64,000 nt of DNA from JBHYGK01 sp051859045. Its GTDB lineage: Bacteria; Pseudomonadota; Gammaproteobacteria; Xanthomonadales; Xanthomonadaceae. The stretch lies in NCBI GenBank assembly GCA_051859045.1, contig JBHYGK010000058.1, positions 1 to 64,000 on the forward strand, in the 5' to 3' direction. Below the pieces are notes generated by a model. The model saw nothing but the letters and a program-made list of their open reading frames with translations, did not search any database and had not been told where the DNA came from. Made by a program: the position numbers and the translations under genes. Shown one piece after another: positions 16,093-25,214 of this stretch; position 1 is the stretch's first letter, and the number at the start of each line of letters is the position of its first letter.

Positions 16093-18374
16093 CGGCCGGC
16101 CTCCGCGCCGGCCGCGGCCGCGCGGGCCAGCGCGGCCTCGACGTCGCCGAGCCGCAGCACGGTCGGCAGCACCTCGCCCGGGGCCTCGGCCGCGCCGGGC
16201 GGGAAGACCACGTACAGCGGCACGCCGACCGCGCGGTGGCGGGCCAGGAACGCGGCGATCGCCGGGTCCTCGTTGGTGAAATCGCCCACCACGTAGGTGG
16301 CGCCGTGCCGGGCCAGGGCCGCGCGGAAGCCCTCGGTGCCCAGCACCACGCGCTCGTTGAGCTTGCAGGTCACGCACCAGTCGGCGGTCATGTTGACGAT
16401 CACCACCCGGCCCTCGGCGCGCAGGCTGGCCACGCGGGCGTCGCTGTAGGCCACCGCGGCGCCGGCCTCGACCGCGCCGCCGCCGGCCGGCGCGGGCGCC
16501 GGCATCCGGTGCACCAGCGGGATCGCCGCCAGCGCGGCCAGCAGCGGCAGCCAGCCCAGCGCGCGCAGGGCGCGGCGGTCGCTGAAGCGCAGCCGCTCGC
16601 GCCACCAGGTGCCCAGCGCCAGCAGCACCACCGCCACCAGCGCCACCGCCACGCCGTCCGCGCCGCGCTGGGCGGCCAGCACCCACAGCAGCCACACGGC
16701 GGTGAGGTACATCGGGAAGGCCAGCAGCTGCTTGAAGGTGTCCATCCACGCGCCGGGGCGCGGCAGGCGGTCGGCCAGCGCGGGCACGAAGCCGATCAAC
16801 AGGAAGGGCAGGGCGAGGCCGAGGCCGAGCATCGCGAACACGCCCAGCGCGGCCAGCGCCGGGCCGGCGAACGCATAGGCCAGCGCCGGGCCCATCAGCG
16901 GCGCGATGCAGGGCGTGGCCACCACCACCGCCAGCAGGCCGGTGAAGAAGTCACCGGCCAGGCCGCGCTTCGCGGCCAGGCCCGCGCCGGCGCCCATCAG
17001 CCCGCCGCCGATCGTGAACACCCCCGACAGGCTCAGGCCCACGGCGACCATCAGCAGCACCAGCGCCGCGATCATCCCCGGCTGCTGCAGCTGGAAGCCC
17101 CAGCCCAGCGCGGAGCCCGCGGCGCGCAGCGCCAGCGCCAGCGCGCCCAGCGCGAGGAAGCCCAGCAGCACGCCGGCGGTGTAGGCCAGTGCGCTGCGCC
17201 GGGCCGCGGCGCGGCCGTCGCCGGACTGGGCCAGGCTGATCGCCTTCAGGCTCAGCACCGGCAGCACGCAGGGCATCAGGTTCAGCACGAGGCCGCCGCC
17301 GAGCGCGAACACCAGCGCCAGCCACCAGGTGGTGGGGGCGCCGGCCGGGGCCGGCGCCGGCGCCGGGCCCGCGGCCGCGGCGTCGGTGGCGCCGACCGCC
17401 GCGGCGATCGCCGCCTCGGCCGGCGGCAGCCGCAGCGCGATCTCGCGGGTCATCGGCGAATAGCAGATCCCGTCGGCCTGGCAGCCTTGGTACTCCAGCA
17501 CCAGCACGGCCGGGCCGCCCGGGCCGGCCTCGCGGGCCAGCGGGAGGTCGAACTCGAGCGCGTCGAAGAACACCCGCACCTCGCCGAAGTGCTCGTCGAC
17601 GTGGGGCTCGCCGGCCGGCAGCGCCGGCATCGCGGCGCGGGCGCCCGCGCCCTCGAGCCTGGCGCGGATGGAGTCGCGGTAGAGGTAGTAGCCGGGGGCG
17701 GGCGTGATCCGCACGGCCAGCGTGCCGGGGTCGGCGACGATGGCTTCGGCGAGGAAGGCCTGGTCCTCGGGCAGCGCCGCCTGCGGGCCGCCGCCGAAGG
17801 CCGGGGCGGGGCCGGCCGCGGGCGCGCCGAAGGGCGCGGCGGCGGGAAGGCCTGCCGGCGCCGCGGCCGGCGCGGTCGCGAGGGGCGCCGCGGCCTCGGC
17901 CGGCGCGGCGATGGCCGGCTGCGCGGCCGCCAGCGTCACCGGCAGCAGCACGCGGCTCGGGGGATAGCAGATGCCGAGGTCGGCGCAGCCCTGGTAGCCG
18001 ACCTGCAGCACCACCTCGCCCGGTCCGCCGCCGACGGCCAGCGTCGCCTCGAAGGCGCCGCGGTAGGTCTCGACGTCGCCGAAGAACTCGTCGGTCTTGG
18101 CCTCGCCCGGCGGCAGCGCGAGCTCGCCCACGCTGGCGCCGGCGGTGGGCGTGCGCGCGCTGAAGCGGTGGCGGTAGAGGTAGTAGCCCTCGGCGGCCTC
18201 GATCGCGATCACCGCGCGGCCGTCCTCGCCCATCCGCGCCTGGAAGGTGAAGGCCTCCTCGATCGGCAGCAGCTCGGACTGGTCGACGGCGCGCGCGGCC
18301 CCGGGCGCCAGCGCCAGCAGGGCGGCGCCGGACAGGGCGAGGAGGGCGGTCAGCAGGCGCGGGATCGGGGTCAT
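16089..18374 (-). CDS. dsbD: Thiol:disulfide interchange protein DsbD with two N-terminal alpha domains
   Basis: This encodes 761 residues from the ATG at 18374, with a signal peptide of about 29 residues ending PGAARA. DsbD moves electrons from cytoplasmic thioredoxin to periplasmic partners. Two DsbD-alpha-type domains occur in tandem: residues about 30-149 with Cys130 and Cys136 in QGCADLGICYPP, and residues about 200-317 with Cys298 and Cys304 in QGCQADGICYSP, joined by an Ala/Pro-rich linker. A second Ala/Pro linker leads to the eight-helix beta domain starting LVFALGGGLVLNLMPCVLPV, with the partner Cys in VVVATPCIAPLMGP. The C-terminal thioredoxin-like gamma domain has DWCVTCKLNE. Both ends overlap neighbours by four bases (cutA and the TlpA-like gene). 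The duplicated alpha domain is unlike the single domain of E. coli DsbD. Confidence 0.93.
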   Translation of the reverse strand: MTPIPRLLTALLALSGAALLALAPGAARAVDQSELLPIEEAFTFQARMGEDGRAVIAIEAAEGYYLYRHRFSARTPTAGASVGELALPPGEAKTDEFFGDVETYRGAFEATLAVGGGPGEVVLQVGYQGCADLGICYPPSRVLLPVTLAAAQPAIAAPAEAAAPLATAPAAAPAGLPAAAPFGAPAAGPAPAFGGGPQAALPEDQAFLAEAIVADPGTLAVRITPAPGYYLYRDSIRARLEGAGARAAMPALPAGEPHVDEHFGEVRVFFDALEFDLPLAREAGPGGPAVLVLEYQGCQADGICYSPMTREIALRLPPAEAAIAAAVGATDAAAAGPAPAPAPAGAPTTWWLALVFALGGGLVLNLMPCVLPVLSLKAISLAQSGDGRAAARRSALAYTAGVLLGFLALGALALALRAAGSALGWGFQLQQPGMIAALVLLMVAVGLSLSGVFTIGGGLMGAGAGLAAKRGLAGDFFTGLLAVVVATPCIAPLMGPALAYAFAGPALAALGVFAMLGLGLALPFLLIGFVPALADRLPRPGAWMDTFKQLLAFPMYLTAVWLLWVLAAQRGADGVAVALVAVVLLALGTWWRERLRFSDRRALRALGWLPLLAALAAIPLVHRMPAPAPAGGGAVEAGAAVAYSDARVASLRAEGRVVIVNMTADWCVTCKLNERVVLGTEGFRAALARHGATYVVGDFTNEDPAIAAFLARHRAVGVPLYVVFPPGAAEAPGEVLPTVLRLGDVEAALARAAAAGAEAGR

Positions 18375-18748
18375 CGGCTCGGGGATCGGGGCGTGGGGGC
18401 GGGGGCGGGGGCGGGGCCTGCGTCGGCGGGGGCCGGGCGGGTCTCGCGGGCCAGCCAGGCGAGGTAGGCGGGCAGGCCGTCGGTGGCCGGGAGCGCGAGG
18501 ATCTCCGGCACGGCGTAGGGATGGCGTGCAGCGACCGCGTCGCGCAGGCCCGGCCAGGCGGCCGTGGCGGTCTTGGCCAGCAGCAGCACCTCGTCGGCCT
18601 GCTCCACCGCGCCCTCCCAGCGGTAGGTCGAGCGCACGCCGGGCAGCACCTGCACGCAGGCGGCGTGGCGGTCCTCGACCAGCGCGCGGGCGAGCGCGTC
18701 GGCGCAGGCGGCGTCGGGGCAGGCGACCAGGACGAGCAGGGCGGGCAT
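18371..18748 (-). CDS. cutA: Divalent-cation tolerance protein CutA
   Basis: This encodes 125 residues from the ATG at 18748 (MPALLVLVACPD). The frame is open upstream, but the family starts here. It has the CutA1 pattern of ferredoxin-like strands: AACVQVLPGVRSTYRWEG, then EVLLLAKTATAAW, then HPYAVPEILALPATDGLPAYLAWL. CutA forms a very stable trimer; in E. coli the locus affects copper tolerance, though the molecular role is unclear. The last 20 residues are a Pro/Ala tail not seen in E. coli CutA. The stop overlaps the dsbD start (ATGA), and cutA-dsbD is a conserved gammaproteobacterial pair. Confidence 0.92.
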   Translation of the reverse strand: MPALLVLVACPDAACADALARALVEDRHAACVQVLPGVRSTYRWEGAVEQADEVLLLAKTATAAWPGLRDAVAARHPYAVPEILALPATDGLPAYLAWLARETRPAPADAGPAPAPAPTPRSPSR

Positions 18749-18768
18749 GGGGGCGCGCCAACGAAGAA

Positions 18769-18802
18769 GGGGGCGACGCAGCCTAGCGGCCGCGTCGCCC
18801 CC
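18769..18802 (-). terminator. Hairpin terminator after the secreted endonuclease gene
   Basis: Perfect 11-bp inverted repeat GGGGGCGACGC/GCGTCGCCCCC with a 12-base loop, 28 bases beyond the endonuclease stop. On the minus strand it is followed by the pyrimidine-rich TTCTTCGTT rather than a full T run. It lies between two same-strand genes (endonuclease and cutA), so it would separate the endonuclease transcript from cutA-dsbD. Confidence 0.55.
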
Positions 18803-18830
18803 TGTCATGCCGCGGCCGCGGGGCCGGGGC

Positions 18831-20594
18831 TCAGTTCGCCAGCTGGCAGCTGGCCGGGCGGGTCGAGGTGAACAGCGCGTTCGAGGCCCACTCCGGGTGG
18901 TCGACGAAGGGGTTGCGGTTGCCTTGGAACTGGGCGACCACCTCGTGGCGGCCGCGCTCCAGCGCGTCCACCGGGTCGGCCTGGTGCCAGGCCAGCAGCG
19001 TCGAGAGCAGGCCCATGTAGGCCGGCGAGCTGGAGGTGATCACGATCCGGCTGCGGTCGTCGGTGAGCTCGAGGTCGGGCTCGGACTGGCCGGTGACCGG
19101 ATGCGTGCCGCCCTCGTAGCGCACCGCCATGTACAGCACCGCGCGGGCGATGTCGCCGCGGCGGCGCGCCCAGACCTGGAAGCTGCCGGCGTTGCCGTCC
19201 GGCGAGCGCACCCAGTTCGACTGCCCCGGGAACACGCCGCTGCCGCCGCCGGCGCCGGCGTTGGCCTCGGTGATCCGCTCGCCGCAGCCGCTGTCGCAGG
19301 CCGCGTAGGGCTTGTTGCCGCGGTCGGCGTTCCACTGGGTGTCGGTGAGGTAGAGCATGTGCGCGTCGGTGTAGGGCGCGTGGGGCAGGCCGAGGTTGCC
19401 GGTGGCGCTGCCGAAGCCCAGCGAGTTGGGCCAGGTGTGCTCGCGGTTGTAGGTCAGGCCGCTGCCGGTGCCCGCGCGGTCGCTGCCCTTGGCGTAGCTG
19501 CGGTTGCGGTAGGCGTCGAGGATGCGGCCGGGGTTGGCCGGGTCCTCGTCGGCCAGCTCGAGGATGGTCCAGGTGCTGGTGCCGGTGGAGCTGGAGTAGG
19601 GATAGGCGGTGTGGCCGCGGATCGTCGCGTGGATCGAGCAGCGCAGCTGGCCGGCGCTGGAGGTGTTCACGCGGCTCCAGTAGCCGGTGGCCGCGCTGGC
19701 CACGGCGAAGTCGGCGAAGGCGTCGGCCAGCGGGCGCGCGCCGCCGGCGTCGCCGATGCGGCTGGCGATGACGCCCAGCCGGCAGGTCTCGCCGCCGCGC
19801 AGCACGCTGGCCGGGGTCAGCGTGAAGCGGGTGGCGCTGGCCGGGTGCGACAGCGCCACCGCGCCCGACAGCGAGCACTGCAGGGTGAAGGCGCCGGCCG
19901 AGGCCGTGACCGGCTCGCTGAAGGCCACCTCGAGGGTGGACGCCGGGGCGACGCCGGTGGCGCCGTTGGCCGGCACGGTCTGGGTGACGGTGGGCGGCGG
20001 GTTGGGCGCCGCGAAGACCTGGCCGCGGTTGCAGGCGCCGAAGGTCTGGGTGGCCGAGGCATTCCAGGTGAAGCCGGCCGAGCCCGAGGCCGTGCCGCCG
20101 CGCTGCAGCGAGGTGCCGGCGGCCGTGGCGTTCGTCTCGGACACCGGCAGCACCGTGGCGTTGACGCCGGCCGCGGGGCCCGAGCCGCCGCGCACGCTGC
20201 CCTCGTAGGCCAGGAACTGCACCACCTGGCCGGCCGGGTTCACCAGCGCGATCGCGTCGTTGGCGCCGTTCTGGATGCCGTTGCTCGGGTAGGCCACCAC
20301 CGCGAGGCGCACCTGGGCGCCGCAGGACACCAGGCTGCCCGCGGGCACCGGGTCGTTGTCGTAGCTGGCGGCGGCGGTGGGGCTGGAGGTGCCGTTGTAG
20401 AGGTGGACCCGCCAGCCCGACAGGCTCTCGCCGGCGGTGGCGACGATCTCGATGCGCTCGCCGGTGTCGCCGGCGGCGGTGGCGTCGTCGTAGTGGATCT
20501 CGTTGATGAAGACCTCGGCCGCGGCCGGGGCGGCGGCGAGGGCGAGGCAGGCGGCGAGCGCGTGGCGCAGGCCGTGGGTCGGGCGGGCGGGCAT
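18831..20594 (-). CDS. Secreted endonuclease I with lamin-tail and Ig-like domains
   Basis: A 587-residue exported protein with a signal peptide ending AAAPAAA near residue 26. A lamin-tail-type domain follows: EVFINEIHYDDATAAGDTGE, then IEIVATAGESLSGWRVHLYN, to about residue 175. A bacterial Ig-like domain comes next (about 200-300, TVPANGATGVAPASTLEVAF and SEPVTAS). The C-terminal half is an endonuclease I domain with the catalytic YNREHTWPNSLGFGS and HMLYLTDTQWNADRGNKP, and the DPVDALERGRHEVVAQFQGN segment followed by RNPFVDHPEWA. Conserved His, Arg and Asn positions are present. The predicted role is extracellular non-specific nuclease activity, for nutrients, biofilm DNA or competition. 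Scattered cysteines suggest disulfide stabilisation. Confidence 0.88.
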   Translation of the reverse strand: MPARPTHGLRHALAACLALAAAPAAAEVFINEIHYDDATAAGDTGERIEIVATAGESLSGWRVHLYNGTSSPTAAASYDNDPVPAGSLVSCGAQVRLAVVAYPSNGIQNGANDAIALVNPAGQVVQFLAYEGSVRGGSGPAAGVNATVLPVSETNATAAGTSLQRGGTASGSAGFTWNASATQTFGACNRGQVFAAPNPPPTVTQTVPANGATGVAPASTLEVAFSEPVTASAGAFTLQCSLSGAVALSHPASATRFTLTPASVLRGGETCRLGVIASRIGDAGGARPLADAFADFAVASAATGYWSRVNTSSAGQLRCSIHATIRGHTAYPYSSSTGTSTWTILELADEDPANPGRILDAYRNRSYAKGSDRAGTGSGLTYNREHTWPNSLGFGSATGNLGLPHAPYTDAHMLYLTDTQWNADRGNKPYAACDSGCGERITEANAGAGGGSGVFPGQSNWVRSPDGNAGSFQVWARRRGDIARAVLYMAVRYEGGTHPVTGQSEPDLELTDDRSRIVITSSSPAYMGLLSTLLAWHQADPVDALERGRHEVVAQFQGNRNPFVDHPEWASNALFTSTRPASCQLAN

Positions 20595-20687
20595 CGTCGG
20601 GACTCCGGGGGTCGGCTTGGCGTGTCGGTGGGCCCGGTGGGGTCGGGACGGCGCCGGCCCGCGGTCCCTGCGTGGCGGCGGGCGGCA

Positions 20688-20706
20688 TCACACACCCCGC
20701 GTGTGA
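20688..20706. repeat. Inverted repeat TCACAC-N7-GTGTGA
   Basis: Perfect 6-bp arms around a seven-base spacer, about 95-110 bases upstream of the endonuclease ATG (minus strand) and about 70 bases upstream of the groES sigma-32-like promoter. It could be an operator for the endonuclease gene. The half-sites are in the opposite order to a CRP/Clp box (TGTGA-N6-TCACA), so that family is not favoured. Confidence 0.35.
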
Positions 20707-20776
20707 CAGCCACCAGTCGGGAGCGCGCCCGCCGGGGCCGGAGTGGCGCGGCGCCGGGCGGATCGCAGGCTCCCCC

Positions 20777-20804
20777 CTTGAAAGCCGGTCCACCCGCTCC
20801 ATCT
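20777..20804 (+). promoter_or_regulatory. Sigma-32 (heat-shock) promoter of groESL
   Basis: CTTGAAA at 20777-20783, a 13-base spacer, then CTCCATCT at 20797-20804. This matches the RpoH consensus (CTTGAAA, 11-16 bases, CCCCATNT) at all but one specified position. The transcript would begin near 20812 and include the CIRCE element in its leader. Confidence 0.75.
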
Positions 20805-20821
20805 AGGGCCCGCCCCGGCGG

Positions 20822-20851
20822 TTCCCTCGCGCAGAGGTCTGCCGGTAGAAT
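20822..20851 (+). promoter_or_regulatory. Proximal sigma-70-like promoter of groESL
   Basis: TTCCCT (20822-20827), an 18-base spacer, then TAGAAT (20846-20851). The -10 box abuts and overlaps the first base of CIRCE, so HrcA bound to CIRCE would block initiation. The -35 is poor; the -10 is good. Inferred from sequence. Confidence 0.5.
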
Positions 20852-20877
20852 TGGCACTCAGCGGGGCCGAGTGCTAG
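20851..20877 (+). promoter_or_regulatory. CIRCE operator (HrcA binding site)
   Basis: TTGGCACTC-N9-GAGTGCTAG compared with the consensus TTAGCACTC-N9-GAGTGCTAA: 16 of 18 arm positions match and the nine-base spacer is exact. It lies 49 bases before the groES start. It indicates repression of groESL by HrcA, relieved on heat shock. HrcA itself is not in the window. Confidence 0.93.
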
Positions 20878-20925
20878 CACGGCCCCCGGAAACCCTTGAA
20901 TTTCAATCCGTTGGAGATCCGCACA

Positions 20926-21213
20926 ATGAGCATCCAGCCGCTGTACGACCGCGTCGTCATCAAGCGCATGGAAGAAGAGAAGCTGTCCGCGGGCGGCATC
21001 GTCATTCCGGACTCGGCCACCGAGAAGCCCATCAAGGGCGAGGTCGTGGCCGTCGGTGACGGCAAGGCCCTCGACAACGGCACCGTCCGCGCCCCGAAGG
21101 TGAAGAAGGGCGACAAGGTGCTGTTCGGCAAGTACTCGGGCACCGAGGTCAAGCTCGACGGCACCGAGTACCTGGTGGTCCGCGAGGACGACATCCTCGC
21201 CATCCTGGCCTGA
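20926..21213 (+). CDS. groES: Co-chaperonin GroES
   Basis: A 95-residue co-chaperonin that caps GroEL. The start is the ATG at 20926 (MSIQPLYDRVVIKRMEEE), preceded by TTGGAGATCC as ribosome binding site; a possible start 30 bases earlier would include that site. The mobile loop is EEEKLSAGGIVIPDSATEKP, followed by GEVVAVGDGKALDNG and VLFGKYSGTEVKLDGTEYLV. It is followed by groEL after about 108 bases. Control is by the sigma-32-like promoter and CIRCE. Confidence 0.97.
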   Translation: MSIQPLYDRVVIKRMEEEKLSAGGIVIPDSATEKPIKGEVVAVGDGKALDNGTVRAPKVKKGDKVLFGKYSGTEVKLDGTEYLVVREDDILAILA

Positions 21214-21321
21214 GCCCCGCGCGCGGCCCCGCGCCGCGCGTCGCCCGGCCCCCGCCGAGGGGCGCGTCCATCCGCTGCCCCCGGCTCCTGATCCATCCCA
21301 CACTTTCGAGAGGAAACACCC

Positions 21322-22962
<1,641 letters not shown>

Positions 22963-22989
22963 TCCACGCGCCACCGCGTCACGCGTGAC

Positions 22990-23020
22990 CACGAAGCCCG
23001 GCCTTGTGCCGGGCTTCGTG
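22990..23020 (+). terminator. Hairpin terminator after groEL
   Basis: Perfect 13-bp stem CACGAAGCCCGGC with loop CTTGT and the matching right arm, 27 bases beyond the groEL stop. There is no T run after it, so termination may be incomplete. It also lies 28 bases beyond the stop of the convergent CPBP gene and could serve both directions. Confidence 0.65.
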
Positions 23021-23047
23021 CGTCAGGGCTCCGCGCGCGCGGCCGCG

Positions 23048-23806
23048 TCAGTGGGGGACGGCGCTCGCCAGCAGCCCCATCCCGAACAGCGTCCAGTCAT
23101 TGAGCACGTGCGCGCCCGTCGATACCCACAGGTTGCGCGTGAGCAGGTAGCCCAGGCTCAGCACCAGGCGCGCCGTGCCGATGATCGCGAGGCACTGCAG
23201 CAGGTCCCACTGGTAGGTGGGCAGGTGCAGCAGCGCGAACGGCAGCGCCGACAGCAGCCACGCCAGCACCACCGCGGTGCCGCGGCGCATGCCCCGGCGC
23301 GCGACCAGCCACCACAGCAGGGCGAGGAAGGGCAGGATCGTGAGCAGCTCCTCGCCCAGCAGCTGCGGCACCATGGCCGCGAAGGTCTGCACGCGGGTGG
23401 AGGTGTCCGCGTCGCCCAGCGTCTGGAACAGGGGATTGGCCGCGGTGTCCTGCAGGCTGGCGACCGCGGCGCCCACCAGCAGCGTCACCACCAGGTTCAG
23501 CGCGGCGATGCCGACCATCAGCGCGACGTCGCGCCAGGTCACGCGCCGGAACAGCGCGGTCCAGCCGCGGCCCGCGACCAGCGCCAGCGCGCCCAGGGGC
23601 ACCGCGCAGAACAGCAGGGGCGGCAGCCACAGGCCCCAGGGGCCCGCGATCCGCATCCACGGCGCGACGAGCAGGACGTACGCCAGCGCCATGCCGGCCA
23701 GCACGACCAGCCAGCGGGGCCCGGTCATCGCGACCGGCCGACCGTCGACGAAGGGGAACGCGCGGTCCTGCGGCGTCTGCGGCGTCTGCGGCGCGAGCAT
23801 GGGCAT
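23048..23806 (-). CDS. CPBP-family intramembrane metalloprotease-like protein
   Basis: This encodes 252 residues from the ATG at 23806, which has GGAG five bases upstream. It has about seven membrane segments. The family motifs are recognisable: the paired glutamates in VPQLLGEELLTILPF (motif 1), HLPTYQWDLLQ (motif 2, His) and STGAHVLNDWTLFG (motif 3, His). The usual Arg of EExxxR is not at the standard position. CPBP (CAAX protease/bacteriocin-processing) proteins cleave or chaperone membrane peptides, and the substrate here cannot be inferred. It is convergent with groEL and divergent from the META lipoprotein. Confidence 0.8.
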   Translation of the reverse strand: MPMLAPQTPQTPQDRAFPFVDGRPVAMTGPRWLVVLAGMALAYVLLVAPWMRIAGPWGLWLPPLLFCAVPLGALALVAGRGWTALFRRVTWRDVALMVGIAALNLVVTLLVGAAVASLQDTAANPLFQTLGDADTSTRVQTFAAMVPQLLGEELLTILPFLALLWWLVARRGMRRGTAVVLAWLLSALPFALLHLPTYQWDLLQCLAIIGTARLVLSLGYLLTRNLWVSTGAHVLNDWTLFGMGLLASAVPH

Positions 23807-24051
23807 GAGCTCCGGTCGGGTGGATGCGGCGATGCGCCGGGGCGTGCCCCTCGCGCGCGTCGCGGAGGCCGGCGGCGCTCCGGTCGGCATCCTGCCCGTC
23901 CCGGCGCGTCGCCGGTTGCTGTGCCGCACCATCCGTCGCAGGGCCGGCCGGGCCCCAGCGGGGCCGGGCTGCCCGTCCGGCTGACTGCCGCGGCGCGCGC
24001 GGAGGGTGTGTAATCGATCGGCCACCTCCGCCCCCCGACGAGGATCCCGCC

Positions 24052-25134
24052 ATGCCCCGACGCCTGCCGATCTCCCGCGCCATCGCCCGCCTCCGCCCGC
24101 TGCCGTGGGCGCTGGCGCTGCTGCTCGCGGCCTGCGCGCAGGCGCCCGCCGATGCGGTGGGCGACGCCGACGCGCCCGCCGGGCCCGCGCCGGCGGCCGG
24201 GGCCGACCCGGCGCCGGCCACCGATCCCGGCGCCGCGCCGGGCGCCCACGACCCCGCGCCGGTCGGCGGCCACGAGGTGATCGGCACCTGGAGCTGCGCC
24301 GGCGAGGCGGTGTCGCTGGTGCGCGCGGGCGACGGCAGCGTGCTGCTCGAGACCCCGGGCCAGCTGCTGCTGCTGCAGCCGGTCGAGGCCGCGTCCGGCG
24401 CGAAGTACGCCGCGGTCGACGATCCCGGCACCTGGGCCTGGGAGAAGGCCGGCGCGCTGAGCCTGCAGTGGCAGGGCGAGCCGCGCACCTGCGAGCCGCC
24501 GGCCGGCCCCGATGCCTACCGGGCCAGCGGGCAGGAGCCGGGCTGGTCGCTGCTGGTCGACGCCGACCGCCTGGTGCTCACCGAGGGCTACGGCGAGACC
24601 CGCACCGAGCTGGCGTCGCCGCCGGCCGCCACCGCGCTCGCGGGCGGCGGCCGCCGCTGGGCGCTCGAGGCCGAGGGCGGGGCGCTGGTGGTCGAGGTCA
24701 CGCCGGGGCCGTGTGCGGACGTGATGAGCGGCATGCCCTATCCCGACACCGTCACCGTGACCCGCGGCGAGGCGACCCTGCGCGGCTGCGGCGGCGAGCC
24801 CGCCGCGCTGCTCGCGGGCACGTGGCGGGTGGCCAGCCTCGACGGCGCGGACGTGCCGGCCGGGGTCGAGATCACGCTGGCCTTCGATGCCGCGGCGGGC
24901 CGGGTGTCGGGTCGCGGCGGCTGCAACCGGTTCAGCGGGCCGTTCTCGCTGTCGGGCGAGGGCCTCGCGGTCGGCCCGCTGGGGATGACCCGGATGGCCT
25001 GCCCGGGCCCGGCGATGGCCCAGGAGCAGGCCTTCGCGGCGGCGATCGAGGGCGTCACCGGCTTCGCGATCGGCGAGGACGGCGCGCTGCGGCTGCTGGC
25101 CGGCGACGCCGAGGCGCTGCTCGCGCGGCGCTGA
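24052..25134 (+). CDS. META-domain lipoprotein (HslJ-like) with COG3650-like region
   Basis: This encodes 360 residues from the ATG at 24052. A lipoprotein signal ends ALALLLAACAQ, with the lipobox Cys at residue 28, so it is probably anchored in the outer membrane. A Pro/Ala/Asp-rich spacer follows. The middle part has EVIGTWSCAGEAVSLVRAGD and AYRASGQEPGWSLLVDADRL, the pattern of COG3650-type proteins, ending at LRGCGG. The C-terminal 110 residues are a META/HslJ domain: LLAGTWRVASLDGADVPAGV, GRGGCNRFSGPFSLSGEGL, LGMTRMACPGPAMAQEQAF. HslJ in E. coli is linked to novobiocin tolerance and heat shock; the role here is undefined. Confidence 0.82.
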   Translation: MPRRLPISRAIARLRPLPWALALLLAACAQAPADAVGDADAPAGPAPAAGADPAPATDPGAAPGAHDPAPVGGHEVIGTWSCAGEAVSLVRAGDGSVLLETPGQLLLLQPVEAASGAKYAAVDDPGTWAWEKAGALSLQWQGEPRTCEPPAGPDAYRASGQEPGWSLLVDADRLVLTEGYGETRTELASPPAATALAGGGRRWALEAEGGALVVEVTPGPCADVMSGMPYPDTVTVTRGEATLRGCGGEPAALLAGTWRVASLDGADVPAGVEITLAFDAAAGRVSGRGGCNRFSGPFSLSGEGLAVGPLGMTRMACPGPAMAQEQAFAAAIEGVTGFAIGEDGALRLLAGDAEALLARR

Positions 25135-25214
25135 GGGGCGTGGCGCGGGGCCCTTCCCCGCGGCCCGCGGGCGGGCGAGGATCGGCGTCCCGTCCCCACC
25201 GCCGGTGCCCGTCG

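Noticed and set aside
20688..20706. CRP/Clp-type binding site
   Set aside because: The half-sites are inverted relative to TGTGA-N6-TCACA and the spacing is seven.
20896..20925. Upstream start for groES
   Set aside because: It would place the ribosome binding site (TTGGAGATCC) inside the gene and add ten residues absent from GroES.
18747..21059. 770-codon plus-strand open frame opposite the endonuclease gene
   Set aside because: It covers a well-supported secreted nuclease on the other strand and crosses the groESL control region; the peptide is low-complexity.
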